Shown here: piece by piece, positions 8,739-16,882 of the stretch
Numbering within the stretch: position 1 is the stretch's first letter
Layout: each line of letters starts with the position of its first letter
Assembly (NCBI GenBank): GCA_034189135.1
Contig: JAXHVO010000119.1
Location: 1-38,999 of the forward strand
From: Thermodesulfobacteriota bacterium
GTDB taxonomy: Bacteria; Desulfobacterota; Desulfobacteria; Desulfobacterales; JAUWMJ01
Reading direction: 5' to 3'
Length of the DNA stretch: 38,999 nt
The notes under the pieces: model-generated
Told to the model about the DNA's origin: nothing
The model's database searches: none
Seen by the model: only the letters and a program-made list of their open reading frames with translations
Translations under genes and position numbers: made by a program

Positions 8739-9416
8739 CTAATTTAACCTGAATCGTATGGGAACCCTGACCCACATTTCGATTTTTTCTGTGCCTAACA
8801 TACCCGGTTGAAAGGACCATTTCTTAACAGAAGCCATGGCGGCTTTATCAAGTATCGAGTGTCCGCTTGATGAAAAAACCCTTATGTCAATAACTTTGCC
8901 TTGTTGGTTAATCAAAGCTTCCAGAATAACATGACCCTGATAGCCTCTTTTTCTTGCAATAAGGGGATATAAAGGAGGAGGGTTTACCCGGTACATTGGC
9001 TTGGCCTCCAGTAAGGATTGCGAGGTGTGAATGACTGCTTGATGGTCCGTTGGCGCCGAAGAAATGACCGGTGAGGGCTCAGGGGTATGGTCGGAAAATA
9101 ATTCTTTGGTTGGTTTAGCGGGTTCCGGTTTTTCTGGATCAGGCCTGGATTTAGCTTCATTTGATGTCTCTTTTTTTTCAATCGCAGACGGTTTGATATT
9201 TTTTTGCAGTGGCTTTTTTTTACGGACATATTTGGGTTTGTGTTTTACAGAGGGTTTTATTTCAGGCTTTTTTGGCAACCGGTGAACAAGGGATATGGTG
9301 ATTTGATGAGATTCGGGCATGGCAGCATTGATTTCCGCAAACCATTCGGTTTCCATGCTGAACAGAAGCCCATGAAGACCAAGAGAAATAATAGCTGCAA
9401 GGAAAATCCGTTTCAC
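8739..9416 (-). CDS. tonB: TonB family energy-transducing protein
   Basis: Spans the periplasm to deliver proton-motive-force energy to outer-membrane receptors. A 225-aa protein starting at GTG. The N-terminal anchor is FLAAIISLGLHGLLFSM with the conserved SxxxH-type histidine. A long Lys/Pro-rich spacer follows (about 48-115: KPEIKPSVKHKPKYVRKKKP, then PEKPEPAKPTKE). The C-terminal TonB fold (about 140-225) has NPPPLYPLIARKRGYQGHVI, GKVIDIRVFSSSGHSILDKA and VKKWSFQPG. GTG overlaps the exbD stop as GTGA, so translation is coupled. Last gene of the cobalamin-riboswitch operon. Confidence 0.92.
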   Translation of the reverse strand: MKRIFLAAIISLGLHGLLFSMETEWFAEINAAMPESHQITISLVHRLPKKPEIKPSVKHKPKYVRKKKPLQKNIKPSAIEKKETSNEAKSRPDPEKPEPAKPTKELFSDHTPEPSPVISSAPTDHQAVIHTSQSLLEAKPMYRVNPPPLYPLIARKRGYQGHVILEALINQQGKVIDIRVFSSSGHSILDKAAMASVKKWSFQPGMLGTEKIEMWVRVPIRFRLN

Positions 9417-9823
9417 GGTGTTTTTTCCGAATCCGCCTGGAGTGAAACCCGATGAATACCGGCCAACTGAATACGGTCCAGGACTTTAAAAAGTTTCTGA
9501 TAAGAAATGCTGCGATCGGCAAACAGAAGCACACCGGGGTCAGTTTCATCTTTGGCTTTGAGTTTTAAAGCTTCGGTAAGACCTTCAAGACCAACCGGGT
9601 ATTTATCCAGATAAATGGTTCCGTCTGATTTTATACTGACGGATAAAACCAGCTTTTTGTCGATTTCAGCAGTAGATGAAGAGGGGAGCGATAATGTTAA
9701 ACCACGATGTACCGCCATGGACAGCATGGCATATATGAAAAAAACCAGAAGCAGAAAAACAACGTCGATTAAGGGAAGCATTTCAATTCTGGGATTTTTC
9801 CTTTTGTATGCGTTGAGCTTCAT
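9413..9823 (-). CDS. exbD: ExbD biopolymer transport protein
   Basis: Inner-membrane partner of ExbB and TonB; its single helix carries the proton-coupling aspartate. The ATG at 9823 is chosen because it overlaps the exbB stop as ATGA and has GGGAA upstream; an upstream TTG in the same frame is rejected. The 136-aa product begins MKLNAYKRKNPRIEMLPLID, followed by the helix VVFLLLVFFIYAML. The Asp in PLID is the expected functional residue. The periplasmic domain holds LPSSSTAEID, ILDKYPVGL-like and LLFADRSISYQKL segments typical of ExbD/TolR. Confidence 0.92.
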   Translation of the reverse strand: MKLNAYKRKNPRIEMLPLIDVVFLLLVFFIYAMLSMAVHRGLTLSLPSSSTAEIDKKLVLSVSIKSDGTIYLDKYPVGLEGLTEALKLKAKDETDPGVLLFADRSISYQKLFKVLDRIQLAGIHRVSLQADSEKTP

Positions 9824-10452
9824 GGCAAATTCCCAGACCGGTTTGTTGAAGAACAAACCAGTTTTTCATAAACAATTTCAAGACTGGTGGCATATTTTTC
9901 AATAGAAATGGCGGCATTTTCCACGCGTGAGTTGAAATAGTTATAGGGGAAAACAGTAAGGATGGCGATTCCAAGTCCGGTAGCGGTGGTAATGAGTGCC
10001 TGGGAAATGCCTGCAGTAACGGCTTCGGGATGTTCAATTCCCGAGGTCCCAAGAACTTCAAATGACAGGATAATGCCGATCACGGTTCCGAAGATTCCCA
10101 AAAGCGGTGCTACCGTGATCATGGTATCTAAAATGTTCATATATCGGCGCATACGCTTGATTTCTTCCGCAGCGGCAGATTCCATCGCCTTGATCATGGA
10201 AAATTTTCTATGGAGAATGCCGGTAATCAGGATCTTTATGATGTAGTCTTTTGAACCGATTGTCTTTTGTTTTACAACTTCCCAGTCTCCTTTCCGGCAA
10301 AGTTCAAGAACTTCATTTAACAGAAGCTGATTTCGGTTTTTGTCCAAATGAATCCAGAAAATAATCCGTTCGATGATGACGGTCAAAACTATAAGGGAAC
10401 AGACTAAAAGCGGGTACATGACCGGCCCGCCGTTGATGAAGATATGGAGCAT
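9820..10452 (-). CDS. exbB: ExbB/TolQ/MotA-family proton channel protein
   Basis: Forms the inner-membrane pentamer that energises TonB with ExbD. A 210-aa protein with three helices: about 12-28 (MYPLLVCSLIVLTVIIERII), about 110-135 and about 147-172. The hallmark stretch is ITVAPLLGIFGTVIGIILSF, followed by GISQALITTATGLGIAI with the conserved T/A residues facing the ExbD helix. AAGGAA lies just before ATG. It is coupled to exbD by a 4-bp overlap and follows the BtuF-CbiZ gene by 92 bp. Confidence 0.92.
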   Translation of the reverse strand: MLHIFINGGPVMYPLLVCSLIVLTVIIERIIFWIHLDKNRNQLLLNEVLELCRKGDWEVVKQKTIGSKDYIIKILITGILHRKFSMIKAMESAAAEEIKRMRRYMNILDTMITVAPLLGIFGTVIGIILSFEVLGTSGIEHPEAVTAGISQALITTATGLGIAILTVFPYNYFNSRVENAAISIEKYATSLEIVYEKLVCSSTNRSGNLP

Positions 10453-10544
10453 TATTTATTCCTTAACGCGGAAGATGCCAGGTTAAATCCGAGATTTTTT
10501 TATTTTACAGTGAATCATTTTATCTAACATAAATGGATTATTTT

Positions 10545-12563
10545 TCAAATACCATTGTTAGAAAAATAAATACCATTTAGCAGTGCGTTCAGGGCGGATC
10601 TCAACACCAGCGGAACATCATCAATTTCAACAAGATCTTTTAATCCGGCAATTTTTTTGCCGGCTATCTTTTCTGCAATCCTTTTGCACTGAAGATTGTA
10701 TAAGGAAAGATTGTCTATCAGCCCCTTTTGATAGTCATCACTTAATGCGAGGGCCGATTGGAGAAAACCGGAAAATACAGGATCAAGAAGAATTGCTTCT
10801 AATGTAACCAAAGTTTTGCTTTTTTCCGGCATACAGTCGCAGTTAACGGAAGATACCAGGTTGTAAATGCTTATCCTTCTTTCCTTGAGACGCTGGAAAA
10901 TATTGCGGCCCGCATAAAAAGCATTTTGCTTGAAAATTGCTTTCAGGACAGCATCATAAACCGCCTTTGAGATGAGTTCTCCCATCTTGGTATGACCGCC
11001 GGAGCGATCAATCCTTATTCCTTGGCCTTGCACCACAATGATATTATCCGTTCCCGTACCGGTGGCACGGTGCAGCTTTGTTAAATAGCTGCTTCTGATG
11101 TCCAGATCCATTAAGGCGGTAGTCTTTGCCTCAGTCGCACTGATAATTGCCCGGGTCATGGCTCGTGAAGTGAGTTTCATGTTCGGCAAAAGGATGATGT
11201 TAATGGTTCCCGGTTCATAATATCTGCCCGCATCCTTTGACATCCTGATGGCATTCGATTTGACACCCGCTGTGACCAGTGCCCGGACTTCCATTTGCTT
11301 AAATCTTTTCTTCTGTATGACAAGGTGGTCCATATTAGCACCGGTAAACAGAAAGCTGGAGTTTTTCTCCGATTGACCAATAACCGGATATACACTTTCC
11401 CTTATCCCCCTTATACCGGATCTATGGCCGATTCTCCAGTATGGCGGAGGGGAGTAATGGTTACCGACCGATTCTATCGCTTTGCGTTGCCCTTCAAGGG
11501 TTGAAACCACAGATAACGGTTGGGTAAAATGAATCACCAGGGTTTTATGCTGAAAATCTTGGATGTGACTGTACAGAATCCGGGCGTCTTTAATATAATC
11601 AAGATTTAAATCGAGTCTGCGTGATTTAAATACCCGATCTTTAAGAACCTGATTTTCTTTATGGGAAAACTCATCTGCATAAATCACGGATGAGAGCCAT
11701 GAGACAAAATAGCCGGTATGGGTGGATACCCTGCATGTCAGATCGCAGGGGAAGTAGAATATATTTCTGTTTTTTATGGCGTCCACATCTTTCCAGCCTG
11801 GTCGATTAAAGAGATTATTAGCGATTTCTCTGTCACCTCCACAGCCGTAAATCACCTGCGGGTTGAACCTTCTCCACTCTTCTTGGTTAATAACTACGAT
11901 ATCTCCATTTCTACCAAGCACAGGCGGAATAGCTCCTGCGGCCCTGATCATCTCATTTTGAAAAGAATCATCTCCTGGCGTCATCACCGTGTCACCGCCC
12001 ATCAGGCGCAAAACCCTTTTCCGTTTAGATTCTGGGATTAGGCTTGTTTTTTTTTCAATGAGCTTCAGGCTGTTTTTTATTTCTGCTACGATGACGGCGG
12101 CATTTTTATTTTTATCAAATATATTTCCCAATAAATAGATGTTGTTATAACTGTCTGATATGGAGTCCGTTTTAAGGTCAACAAGGGTGCACTTTCCATG
12201 GGAGAACTTTTTTATTACTTTTTCATGCATACTGGAGAGAAAAATCATATCCGGCTGCAATGCTTCAATCGCCTTGAGCGAAGGTGAAAAAAATCCCCCG
12301 ACGGTCTCTTTTAAAGCCGCTTCACCGGGAAAAGTGTCATGATAAGTGACTGCCTTAATCGAATCACCGGCACCGAGTTTAAATATGATTTCGCTAATAG
12401 AGGGCACAAGAGACACAACCCTTTCCGGCTTTTTTTCAATGACAATCATTTTTCCCCGGGAATCGATAAATTTTACCGGATCGGACAGGGCAGGGGAAAA
12501 GCCAAATAAAATGACCAGCAAAGTTAGAAAAATATCGGTAAATAATTTAATGATTGATTTCAA
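10545..12563 (-). CDS. cbiZ: Exported BtuF-like corrinoid-binding protein fused to adenosylcobinamide amidohydrolase CbiZ
   Basis: A 672-aa fusion. Residues 1-27 are a signal peptide (FLTLLVILFGFSPALS). Residues about 30-295 are a BtuF/TroA-type periplasmic binding fold (VSLVPSISEIIFKLGAGD, EALQPDMIFLS, FNRPGWKDVDAIKNRNIF). Residues about 330-565 are CbiZ, which removes the aminopropanol side arm of (adenosyl)cobinamide or pseudocobalamins to give cobyric acid; the conserved cores are RALVTAGVKSNAIR, GTGTDNIIVVQGQG (about 502-515) and SGGHTKMGE (521-529). A roughly 100-aa helical tail is unassigned. CbiZ is normally cytoplasmic, so export is unusual. Position between the riboswitch-controlled receptor and ExbB supports corrinoid salvage. 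No BtuC or BtuD is nearby. Confidence 0.88.
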   Translation of the reverse strand: MKSIIKLFTDIFLTLLVILFGFSPALSDPVKFIDSRGKMIVIEKKPERVVSLVPSISEIIFKLGAGDSIKAVTYHDTFPGEAALKETVGGFFSPSLKAIEALQPDMIFLSSMHEKVIKKFSHGKCTLVDLKTDSISDSYNNIYLLGNIFDKNKNAAVIVAEIKNSLKLIEKKTSLIPESKRKRVLRLMGGDTVMTPGDDSFQNEMIRAAGAIPPVLGRNGDIVVINQEEWRRFNPQVIYGCGGDREIANNLFNRPGWKDVDAIKNRNIFYFPCDLTCRVSTHTGYFVSWLSSVIYADEFSHKENQVLKDRVFKSRRLDLNLDYIKDARILYSHIQDFQHKTLVIHFTQPLSVVSTLEGQRKAIESVGNHYSPPPYWRIGHRSGIRGIRESVYPVIGQSEKNSSFLFTGANMDHLVIQKKRFKQMEVRALVTAGVKSNAIRMSKDAGRYYEPGTINIILLPNMKLTSRAMTRAIISATEAKTTALMDLDIRSSYLTKLHRATGTGTDNIIVVQGQGIRIDRSGGHTKMGELISKAVYDAVLKAIFKQNAFYAGRNIFQRLKERRISIYNLVSSVNCDCMPEKSKTLVTLEAILLDPVFSGFLQSALALSDDYQKGLIDNLSLYNLQCKRIAEKIAGKKIAGLKDLVEIDDVPLVLRSALNALLNGIYFSNNGI

Positions 12564-12620
12564 TTTGCTACCTTTTATGGGTGCACGTTATCGCCTGGTT
12601 GTATTGTGGAAACAGTTAGG

Positions 12621-12655
12621 GGCCGGGAGTCATTTGCCTGCATAGACCCCCGGCC
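12621..12655 (-). promoter_or_regulatory. Intercistronic hairpin between btuB and the BtuF-CbiZ gene
   Basis: Read on the minus strand, GGCCGGGGGT pairs with ACTCCCGGCC (10 bp including one G-U) around a 15-nt loop. It starts right after the receptor stop codon. There is no U-run, so it is more likely an mRNA-stability or partial-attenuation structure that lets receptor be made in excess of the downstream proteins. Confidence 0.5.
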
Positions 12656-12662
12656 GGATATA

Positions 12663-14672
12663 TTAATAGTCGTATCTTAACCCTAAAAAGAAACTTCTTC
12701 CGGGCATGGGATAATCCTTTACGTACTCATAATCTTTATCAAACAGATTTTCAACTTCAGCTTTCAGGGTTAGATCTCCTAATTTTTCCGTATCTGCTAT
12801 TTTTTTGGAAATAGTCAGGTTGGCCACGTTAAATGACCCCTTTTCCACCACCGGAGCTGTCCAGGTCGGAGGACCGGCGCTTCTCCAGTCATCAATATCC
12901 TGCTTACCGACATAGGCAATATTAAGGTTGGCGGAAAGGCCGTTATATTCGGATAATTGGATCCCGTATGATACATTCCAATCCGATGTGTATTTGAGGT
13001 CTTCATGTGTCTCCTCATCTTTGTATTTGGTAAGACGAACAAAGCTGGCATAGGGTTTTAGTTGAAAATCCCAGTCAAAAAGGGTTCCGATATCATATGA
13101 AAGCTCGCCCTCGAAACCTGCCATTTCCGCTTTACCTATGTTAATCCAGGTTCTGTCCGGCCATCCGCCGTCATGCTCGATCTTATCTTTAAAATCAGTA
13201 TGAAAGTAAGTCAGCGACACGTTTAAGGAGGCGTATGAGAAATCCGCTCCGCCTTCATAGGTTTTGCTTTGTTCAGGGTCAAGGTTGGGGTTGCCGATGT
13301 AGTTGGTTCCAAATACGGTATATCTTCCAGCCAGTTGCTGAGCAGACGGCATTTTGAATGCTTCTCCATAGTTGGCCCTGATTTTTAAATAGTCGGTGAG
13401 AAGGTAGGCCGCACCAAAATTGGGGGAAAGGTTGTTATCGTCTTCTTTCCCCCCTTCGCCTTCCTTTATTTCAACTTCGTATTCATCGTATCTCAAGCCG
13501 CCGGAAAAAATAAGCCTTTTTTCCAAAAACCTGGTTTTGGCCAAAAGAAAATAGGCCGGGTTGTCATATTCGGTACTTTTCGGACTGTATGTATCATCTT
13601 TGGTTTCGTAATTCATCCAGTCAAAACCTGCAGTTAAAAGCAAGTAGTCTTGGTTGAAAGAGACCTGAGCCTGTGACCCCTTATGATCAACCGTATATTT
13701 ATTGGGAAGGTCATCATCCATAAAATCAGGGTTGCTCAACGTAGGATCAAACCATTTGCTTTTTTCTTTCCCTTCGTAATACCTGGCCTTCCAGGAAAAA
13801 AGACCCTCTGAAGTCTGGCCGTCATAAGTAAGGTTTACTGATCGATTGATAGAATCTTTATAATCATCAAGGTCATTTTGATACAGACCACCGGGGTTTC
13901 CTAGGTTATCGCCCTCGTAATTGGTATAAATCACTCCGATACGATTGCCGGGTAAAAATTCGGCGCCGATATTTAAACTGGTGTTATCTTCCCGGTGAAA
14001 ACCTGAGTTATAGTACCTGTCACCGTCTGTATTATCGGCCGTGTCATAATCATCCATTTTGGATCTGCTGAAACTGCCGGAAAAATCGAAAACATTCACT
14101 TTCCCGGAGAAACCGACACTTTTTTCAAGATAATCGAAACTACCTAACATGCTTTCAACAAAAAATGTGGGTTTACCTTTTCCCTGCTTGGTAATGACAT
14201 TGACTATCCCGCCCATGGCGGCCGAACCGTACTGAACTGAGGCGGGTCCTCTTATTATTTCCACCTTTTCAATGTTTTTGGTCATGACTTTGGACGCATT
14301 TCCCGTGGCGATCCGATGCCCATCCAGCAAAATAATCACGTATCCTTCAAGATCGATACCGGTTGATGACGACCTAAATGCTCTGATTCCGATTGAGGTC
14401 AGTCCGCCAGGGTATTTATGGGAGTGTCCGATTCCTTTTTGAATCAATAAATCACCCAAATTGGTTGCCGAAGAGTTTTTTATCTCTTCTTGGCCTATCA
14501 CGGTGATATTGGAGGTGATTTCCTTTTTCTTTTCTTTGACTCTTCCGGCGGTGACTACCGTTTCCTCCATCATGGTGACGGAACTTTTGTCCGTTGAATC
14601 TCCCTGGGCCTGAACAGAGCCGGGAAGTATTAGAGCTGTGACCACAAACATACAACAAATAAACTTTTTCAT
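12663..14672 (-). CDS. btuB: TonB-dependent outer-membrane receptor, BtuB-like
   Basis: Imports corrinoids across the outer membrane using TonB energy. A 669-aa protein. Signal peptide MKKFICCMFVVTALILPGSV; TonB box EETVVTAGR (about 36-44); plug domain with NITVIGQEEIKNSSATNLGD, GIGIRAFRSS-type and VEIIRGPASVQYGSAAMGGI; then a beta-barrel of about 530 residues with many aromatic-ended strands, ending in LRYDY with the terminal aromatic needed for outer-membrane insertion. A strong GGAGGAAAGGAG precedes ATG. Specificity for cobalamin is inferred from the riboswitch upstream and the CbiZ fusion downstream. The length is normal for the family. Confidence 0.92.
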   Translation of the reverse strand: MKKFICCMFVVTALILPGSVQAQGDSTDKSSVTMMEETVVTAGRVKEKKKEITSNITVIGQEEIKNSSATNLGDLLIQKGIGHSHKYPGGLTSIGIRAFRSSSTGIDLEGYVIILLDGHRIATGNASKVMTKNIEKVEIIRGPASVQYGSAAMGGIVNVITKQGKGKPTFFVESMLGSFDYLEKSVGFSGKVNVFDFSGSFSRSKMDDYDTADNTDGDRYYNSGFHREDNTSLNIGAEFLPGNRIGVIYTNYEGDNLGNPGGLYQNDLDDYKDSINRSVNLTYDGQTSEGLFSWKARYYEGKEKSKWFDPTLSNPDFMDDDLPNKYTVDHKGSQAQVSFNQDYLLLTAGFDWMNYETKDDTYSPKSTEYDNPAYFLLAKTRFLEKRLIFSGGLRYDEYEVEIKEGEGGKEDDNNLSPNFGAAYLLTDYLKIRANYGEAFKMPSAQQLAGRYTVFGTNYIGNPNLDPEQSKTYEGGADFSYASLNVSLTYFHTDFKDKIEHDGGWPDRTWINIGKAEMAGFEGELSYDIGTLFDWDFQLKPYASFVRLTKYKDEETHEDLKYTSDWNVSYGIQLSEYNGLSANLNIAYVGKQDIDDWRSAGPPTWTAPVVEKGSFNVANLTISKKIADTEKLGDLTLKAEVENLFDKDYEYVKDYPMPGRSFFLGLRYDY

Positions 14673-14728
14673 TTAATTCTCCTTTCCTCCTCAAAAGATA
14701 AAATAATGAATGCACCCGCCATAAGACC

Positions 14729-14767
14729 AAAAAAAATCCCCGAATCGAAACAAATCGATCCGGGGAT
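14729..14767 (-). terminator. Intrinsic terminator of the cobalamin riboswitch expression platform
   Basis: On the minus strand a 13-bp stem (ATCCCCGGATCGA paired with TCGATTCGGGGAT, one mismatch) with a 6-nt loop is followed by eight U residues. It lies between the riboswitch aptamer and btuB, so it is the probable OFF structure when adenosylcobalamin is bound. Two smaller hairpins (ATCCTATA/TATAGGAT at 14779-14799, and CTTC/GAAG just beyond) lie between aptamer and terminator and may take part in the switch. Confidence 0.85.
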
Positions 14768-14829
14768 ATCCCTTTTTTATCCTATAGATCATATAGGATT
14801 ATCTTCCGTCCACGAAGATTAATCCATCA

Positions 14830-15012
14830 GCTCAGGCAGGTCTTCTGACTTCCTTGCCTTTTTAACAGCCTTCCCATTCCGACTTCTCGAAACAGTGGCC
14901 TATCATGCTAAAAAGGTTCCCTTTTTTAAATTAAAAAAGGGCGGGGTTACAGCGGCGGGCCCGTCCCCGATTTTAACGGGGTTCCCTATTAAGCGAAACG
15001 AGCACCTGAACT
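14830..15012 (-). promoter_or_regulatory. Cobalamin riboswitch (AdoCbl aptamer)
   Basis: Minus-strand RNA leader with the conserved cobalamin-riboswitch landmarks in order: GGTGCTCG near the 5' end, GGGAACC, the core GCCGCTGTAACCCC, B12-box GCCACTG, GTCGGAATGGGAAGGC, and GTCAGAAGACCTGCCTG at the 3' end. P1 closes with UCAGG near 15005-15009 against CCUGA near 14832-14836. It precedes btuB with an intrinsic terminator between, so corrinoid binding should stop transcription of receptor, BtuF-CbiZ, ExbB, ExbD and TonB. Exact ends are approximate. Confidence 0.92.
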
Positions 15013-15020
15013 TTGAAAAG

Positions 15021-15049
15021 GCTTTAATGAAAGACGGGATGAAAGTCAA
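15021..15049 (-). promoter_or_regulatory. Candidate sigma-70 promoter of the B12 operon
   Basis: On the minus strand TTGACT (15049-15044) is followed 17 bp later by TAAAGC (15026-15021). The -35 matches 5/6, the -10 only 3/6. The predicted start, about 7-9 bases downstream, coincides with the 5' end of the riboswitch, which supports the assignment. It sits just after the maf stop codon. Confidence 0.5.
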
Positions 15050-15069
15050 TAAAAAAAAGAGGTTTGTAT

Positions 15070-15669
15070 TTACAGTTTCAAATCGGTAACACTTTGTTGG
15101 ATCAGAAATTCGATGACCTCACAAACCGGAAGCCCCACCACATTGGTGTAGGAACCTTTGATGCTTTTCACAATAAAGGTGCCAAGGCCTTGAATCGCAT
15201 AGGCACCGGCCTTGTCAAAAGGCTCCGATGTATTTATATACCATTCGACCTCTCTATCTGACAGATTTTTAAAGAGTACATCTGTTTTAACCGTATCTAA
15301 AAAAACTATTTCTTTGGCACGGCAGCAGATGCAGTAACCCGTATATACCTGGTGTGTTTTGCCGCTAAGACTTTTTAACATGGTGCGGGCCTGCTGCTTT
15401 GAATCGGGCTTGCCCAGGATAGTACCGTTTATCACCACAATGGTGTCGGCTCCAATCACCCAGCTTTCAGGATATTTCCTGGATATGTCGGTCGCTTTTG
15501 CTTCAGCAAGGGCTTTTACATAAGATTCAGGCGTTGAGGGAGATATCAGGTTCTCATCAAAACCGCTGGGAATAACAGTAAATCTAAGACCAGCCTGCTC
15601 TAAAAGATAACTGCGTCGCGGAGACATGGAAGCCAGTATTAACCGAGGATTATGCTGCAATTTACTCAT
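15070..15669 (-). CDS. maf: Maf family nucleoside triphosphate pyrophosphatase
   Basis: Hydrolyses non-canonical or excess nucleoside triphosphates (dTTP/UTP or m7GTP type) to monophosphate and pyrophosphate. The ATG at 15669 gives a 199-aa protein of normal length; an upstream TTG would add 22 unrelated hydrophobic residues and is rejected. Motifs: ILASMSPRRSYLLEQAG near the N-terminus (P-loop-like SxRR), catalytic ADTIV in WVIGADTIVV, GKP, LSGKTHQVYTGYC, and FDKAGAYAIQGLG. The KTHxVYTG form suggests the dTTP/UTP subgroup. It is upstream of the riboswitch, so probably a separate transcription unit. Confidence 0.93.
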   Translation of the reverse strand: MSKLQHNPRLILASMSPRRSYLLEQAGLRFTVIPSGFDENLISPSTPESYVKALAEAKATDISRKYPESWVIGADTIVVINGTILGKPDSKQQARTMLKSLSGKTHQVYTGYCICCRAKEIVFLDTVKTDVLFKNLSDREVEWYINTSEPFDKAGAYAIQGLGTFIVKSIKGSYTNVVGLPVCEVIEFLIQQSVTDLKL

Positions 15670-15805
15670 AACTATCAAATAACAGATGAAATAGGATTTG
15701 ACAACAATGATGGGATATAAATAGTATAAAGACAAAAGGCTGGGAGCACAGCAGGCTGTTCAGCTGGTGTGGAAAAATGGAAATGTCAATTTTTCGGAAG
15801 TAAAG

Positions 15806-16459
15806 ATGAAAAGTATCTGGATACTGGGTGCAGGCAGGTTCGGGTTAAAAGCTGCCACAGCGTTGTCGCGGAAAAGTAAGAAGATTAAAGTTACCGTGGT
15901 TGAAAAAAACAATGAAATTTGCAAAAAGACAGAAAAGCTGGGATTCCAAACCGTGTGCATGGATGCAATTCAATATTTGGATCAACGCCTTAAAAATCCA
16001 GATTATCCCGACTGGATCATTCCGGCAATTCCTGTTCATGTGGTATATGAATGGGTGAGATTAAAACTAAAAAATAGCTGTATTCTAAAGACAACACCGG
16101 TACCTGAAAAAGTGATAACGGATCTTCCTAACGTTTTCAAAGGGAAGAAAAATGAAATCTATATGAGCATTGCCGATTTTATCTGCCCGGATAACTGTCC
16201 TGAACCAGAAAATATTTGCACCCATACAGGCAAACCAAGGCCGTTTACTCTATATCAAAAGCTCGAGTTAATCAGATATGATCATTTTCGTTCGGTTGTG
16301 GTTAGAAGTCGCCAATTGTCACCCGGAGTCGGAGGTTATTCACCCGGAGCTTTATTTCGCGCCTTGGATGTAATCCGGACTTCAACTGCTCCGCTATTAT
16401 TAAGTACCGCCTGTCGCTGCCATGGGGTCATGCATGCATTTAACATAGAAAAAAAGTAA
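15806..16459 (+). CDS. NAD(P)-binding Rossmann-fold protein with cysteine clusters
   Basis: A 217-aa protein of unknown function. It starts with a dinucleotide-binding motif SIWILGAGRFGLKAA and a second-strand acidic residue in VTVVEKN, resembling TrkA-N/RCK domains. The second half is unlike Trk subunits: CPDNCPEPENICTHTGKP places four cysteines as a possible metal or Fe-S site, and the C-terminus has STACRCHGVMHA. ATG at 15806 is chosen because GGAAG lies 8 bases upstream and the Rossmann motif starts immediately; the longer frame has no such site. A redox or metal-sensing role is possible. Confidence 0.75.
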   Translation: MKSIWILGAGRFGLKAATALSRKSKKIKVTVVEKNNEICKKTEKLGFQTVCMDAIQYLDQRLKNPDYPDWIIPAIPVHVVYEWVRLKLKNSCILKTTPVPEKVITDLPNVFKGKKNEIYMSIADFICPDNCPEPENICTHTGKPRPFTLYQKLELIRYDHFRSVVVRSRQLSPGVGGYSPGALFRALDVIRTSTAPLLLSTACRCHGVMHAFNIEKK

Positions 16460-16882
16460 AGTTTTTAGAAAAAGTACCGATAGTATAAGTTAACGGCTTC
16501 TTGAGTATGCGTGCATCTTTTCAACCGGGCAACGTTAAAATAAAAATAAAAAACAGATGTGCACGGGGGTCAATAACGGTACTTTGGAAAAACCGGTTTT
16601 AAATCAGTTTCGAAGAATTGAAGTCCGTATTACAGATATAGCTAATACGCAATGTGATGTGGAAGTTCCGCGAGACTCCATGGAAAATGGCTCAAACGGA
16701 TCGAAAATATTAAAAAAAGCAGCGATTCTTCGAAAAAATAAAGACAGGGTCTAAATGGACCCTGTTTTTGTTAGAGCTCTTTTACCGCTTAGCGCCTTGA
16801 AAATGATTAAAATCAGCGTTGCGAAACGTGCGATAAAATTACCTGGCTTTTTATCACACCATCGATAATAAAAGGAAGCAAA
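16460..16882. other. Intergenic region without a supported gene
   Basis: A 65-codon frame (16557-16754) exists but has no ribosome-binding site and no family resemblance. A short frame from the ATG at 16507 encodes MRASFQPG..., whose DNA partly resembles 21580-21650 (see findings). The region ends with an intrinsic terminator and the AAGGAAG site of the next gene. Confidence 0.4.
16744..16769 (+). terminator. Intrinsic terminator
   Basis: A perfect 8-bp stem ACAGGGTC/GACCCTGT with a 6-nt loop, followed by five T residues. It would end rightward transcription from the Rossmann-fold gene or from a small RNA in the preceding spacer. Confidence 0.75.

Noticed and set aside
16505-16640. c-di-GMP (GEMM) riboswitch in the intergenic region
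   Set aside because: Conserved GEMM core elements could not be found in order; only loose G-rich words are present.
16557-16754. 65-codon frame just before an intrinsic terminator
   Set aside because: No ribosome-binding site, no recognisable composition or family; its end lies inside the terminator stem.
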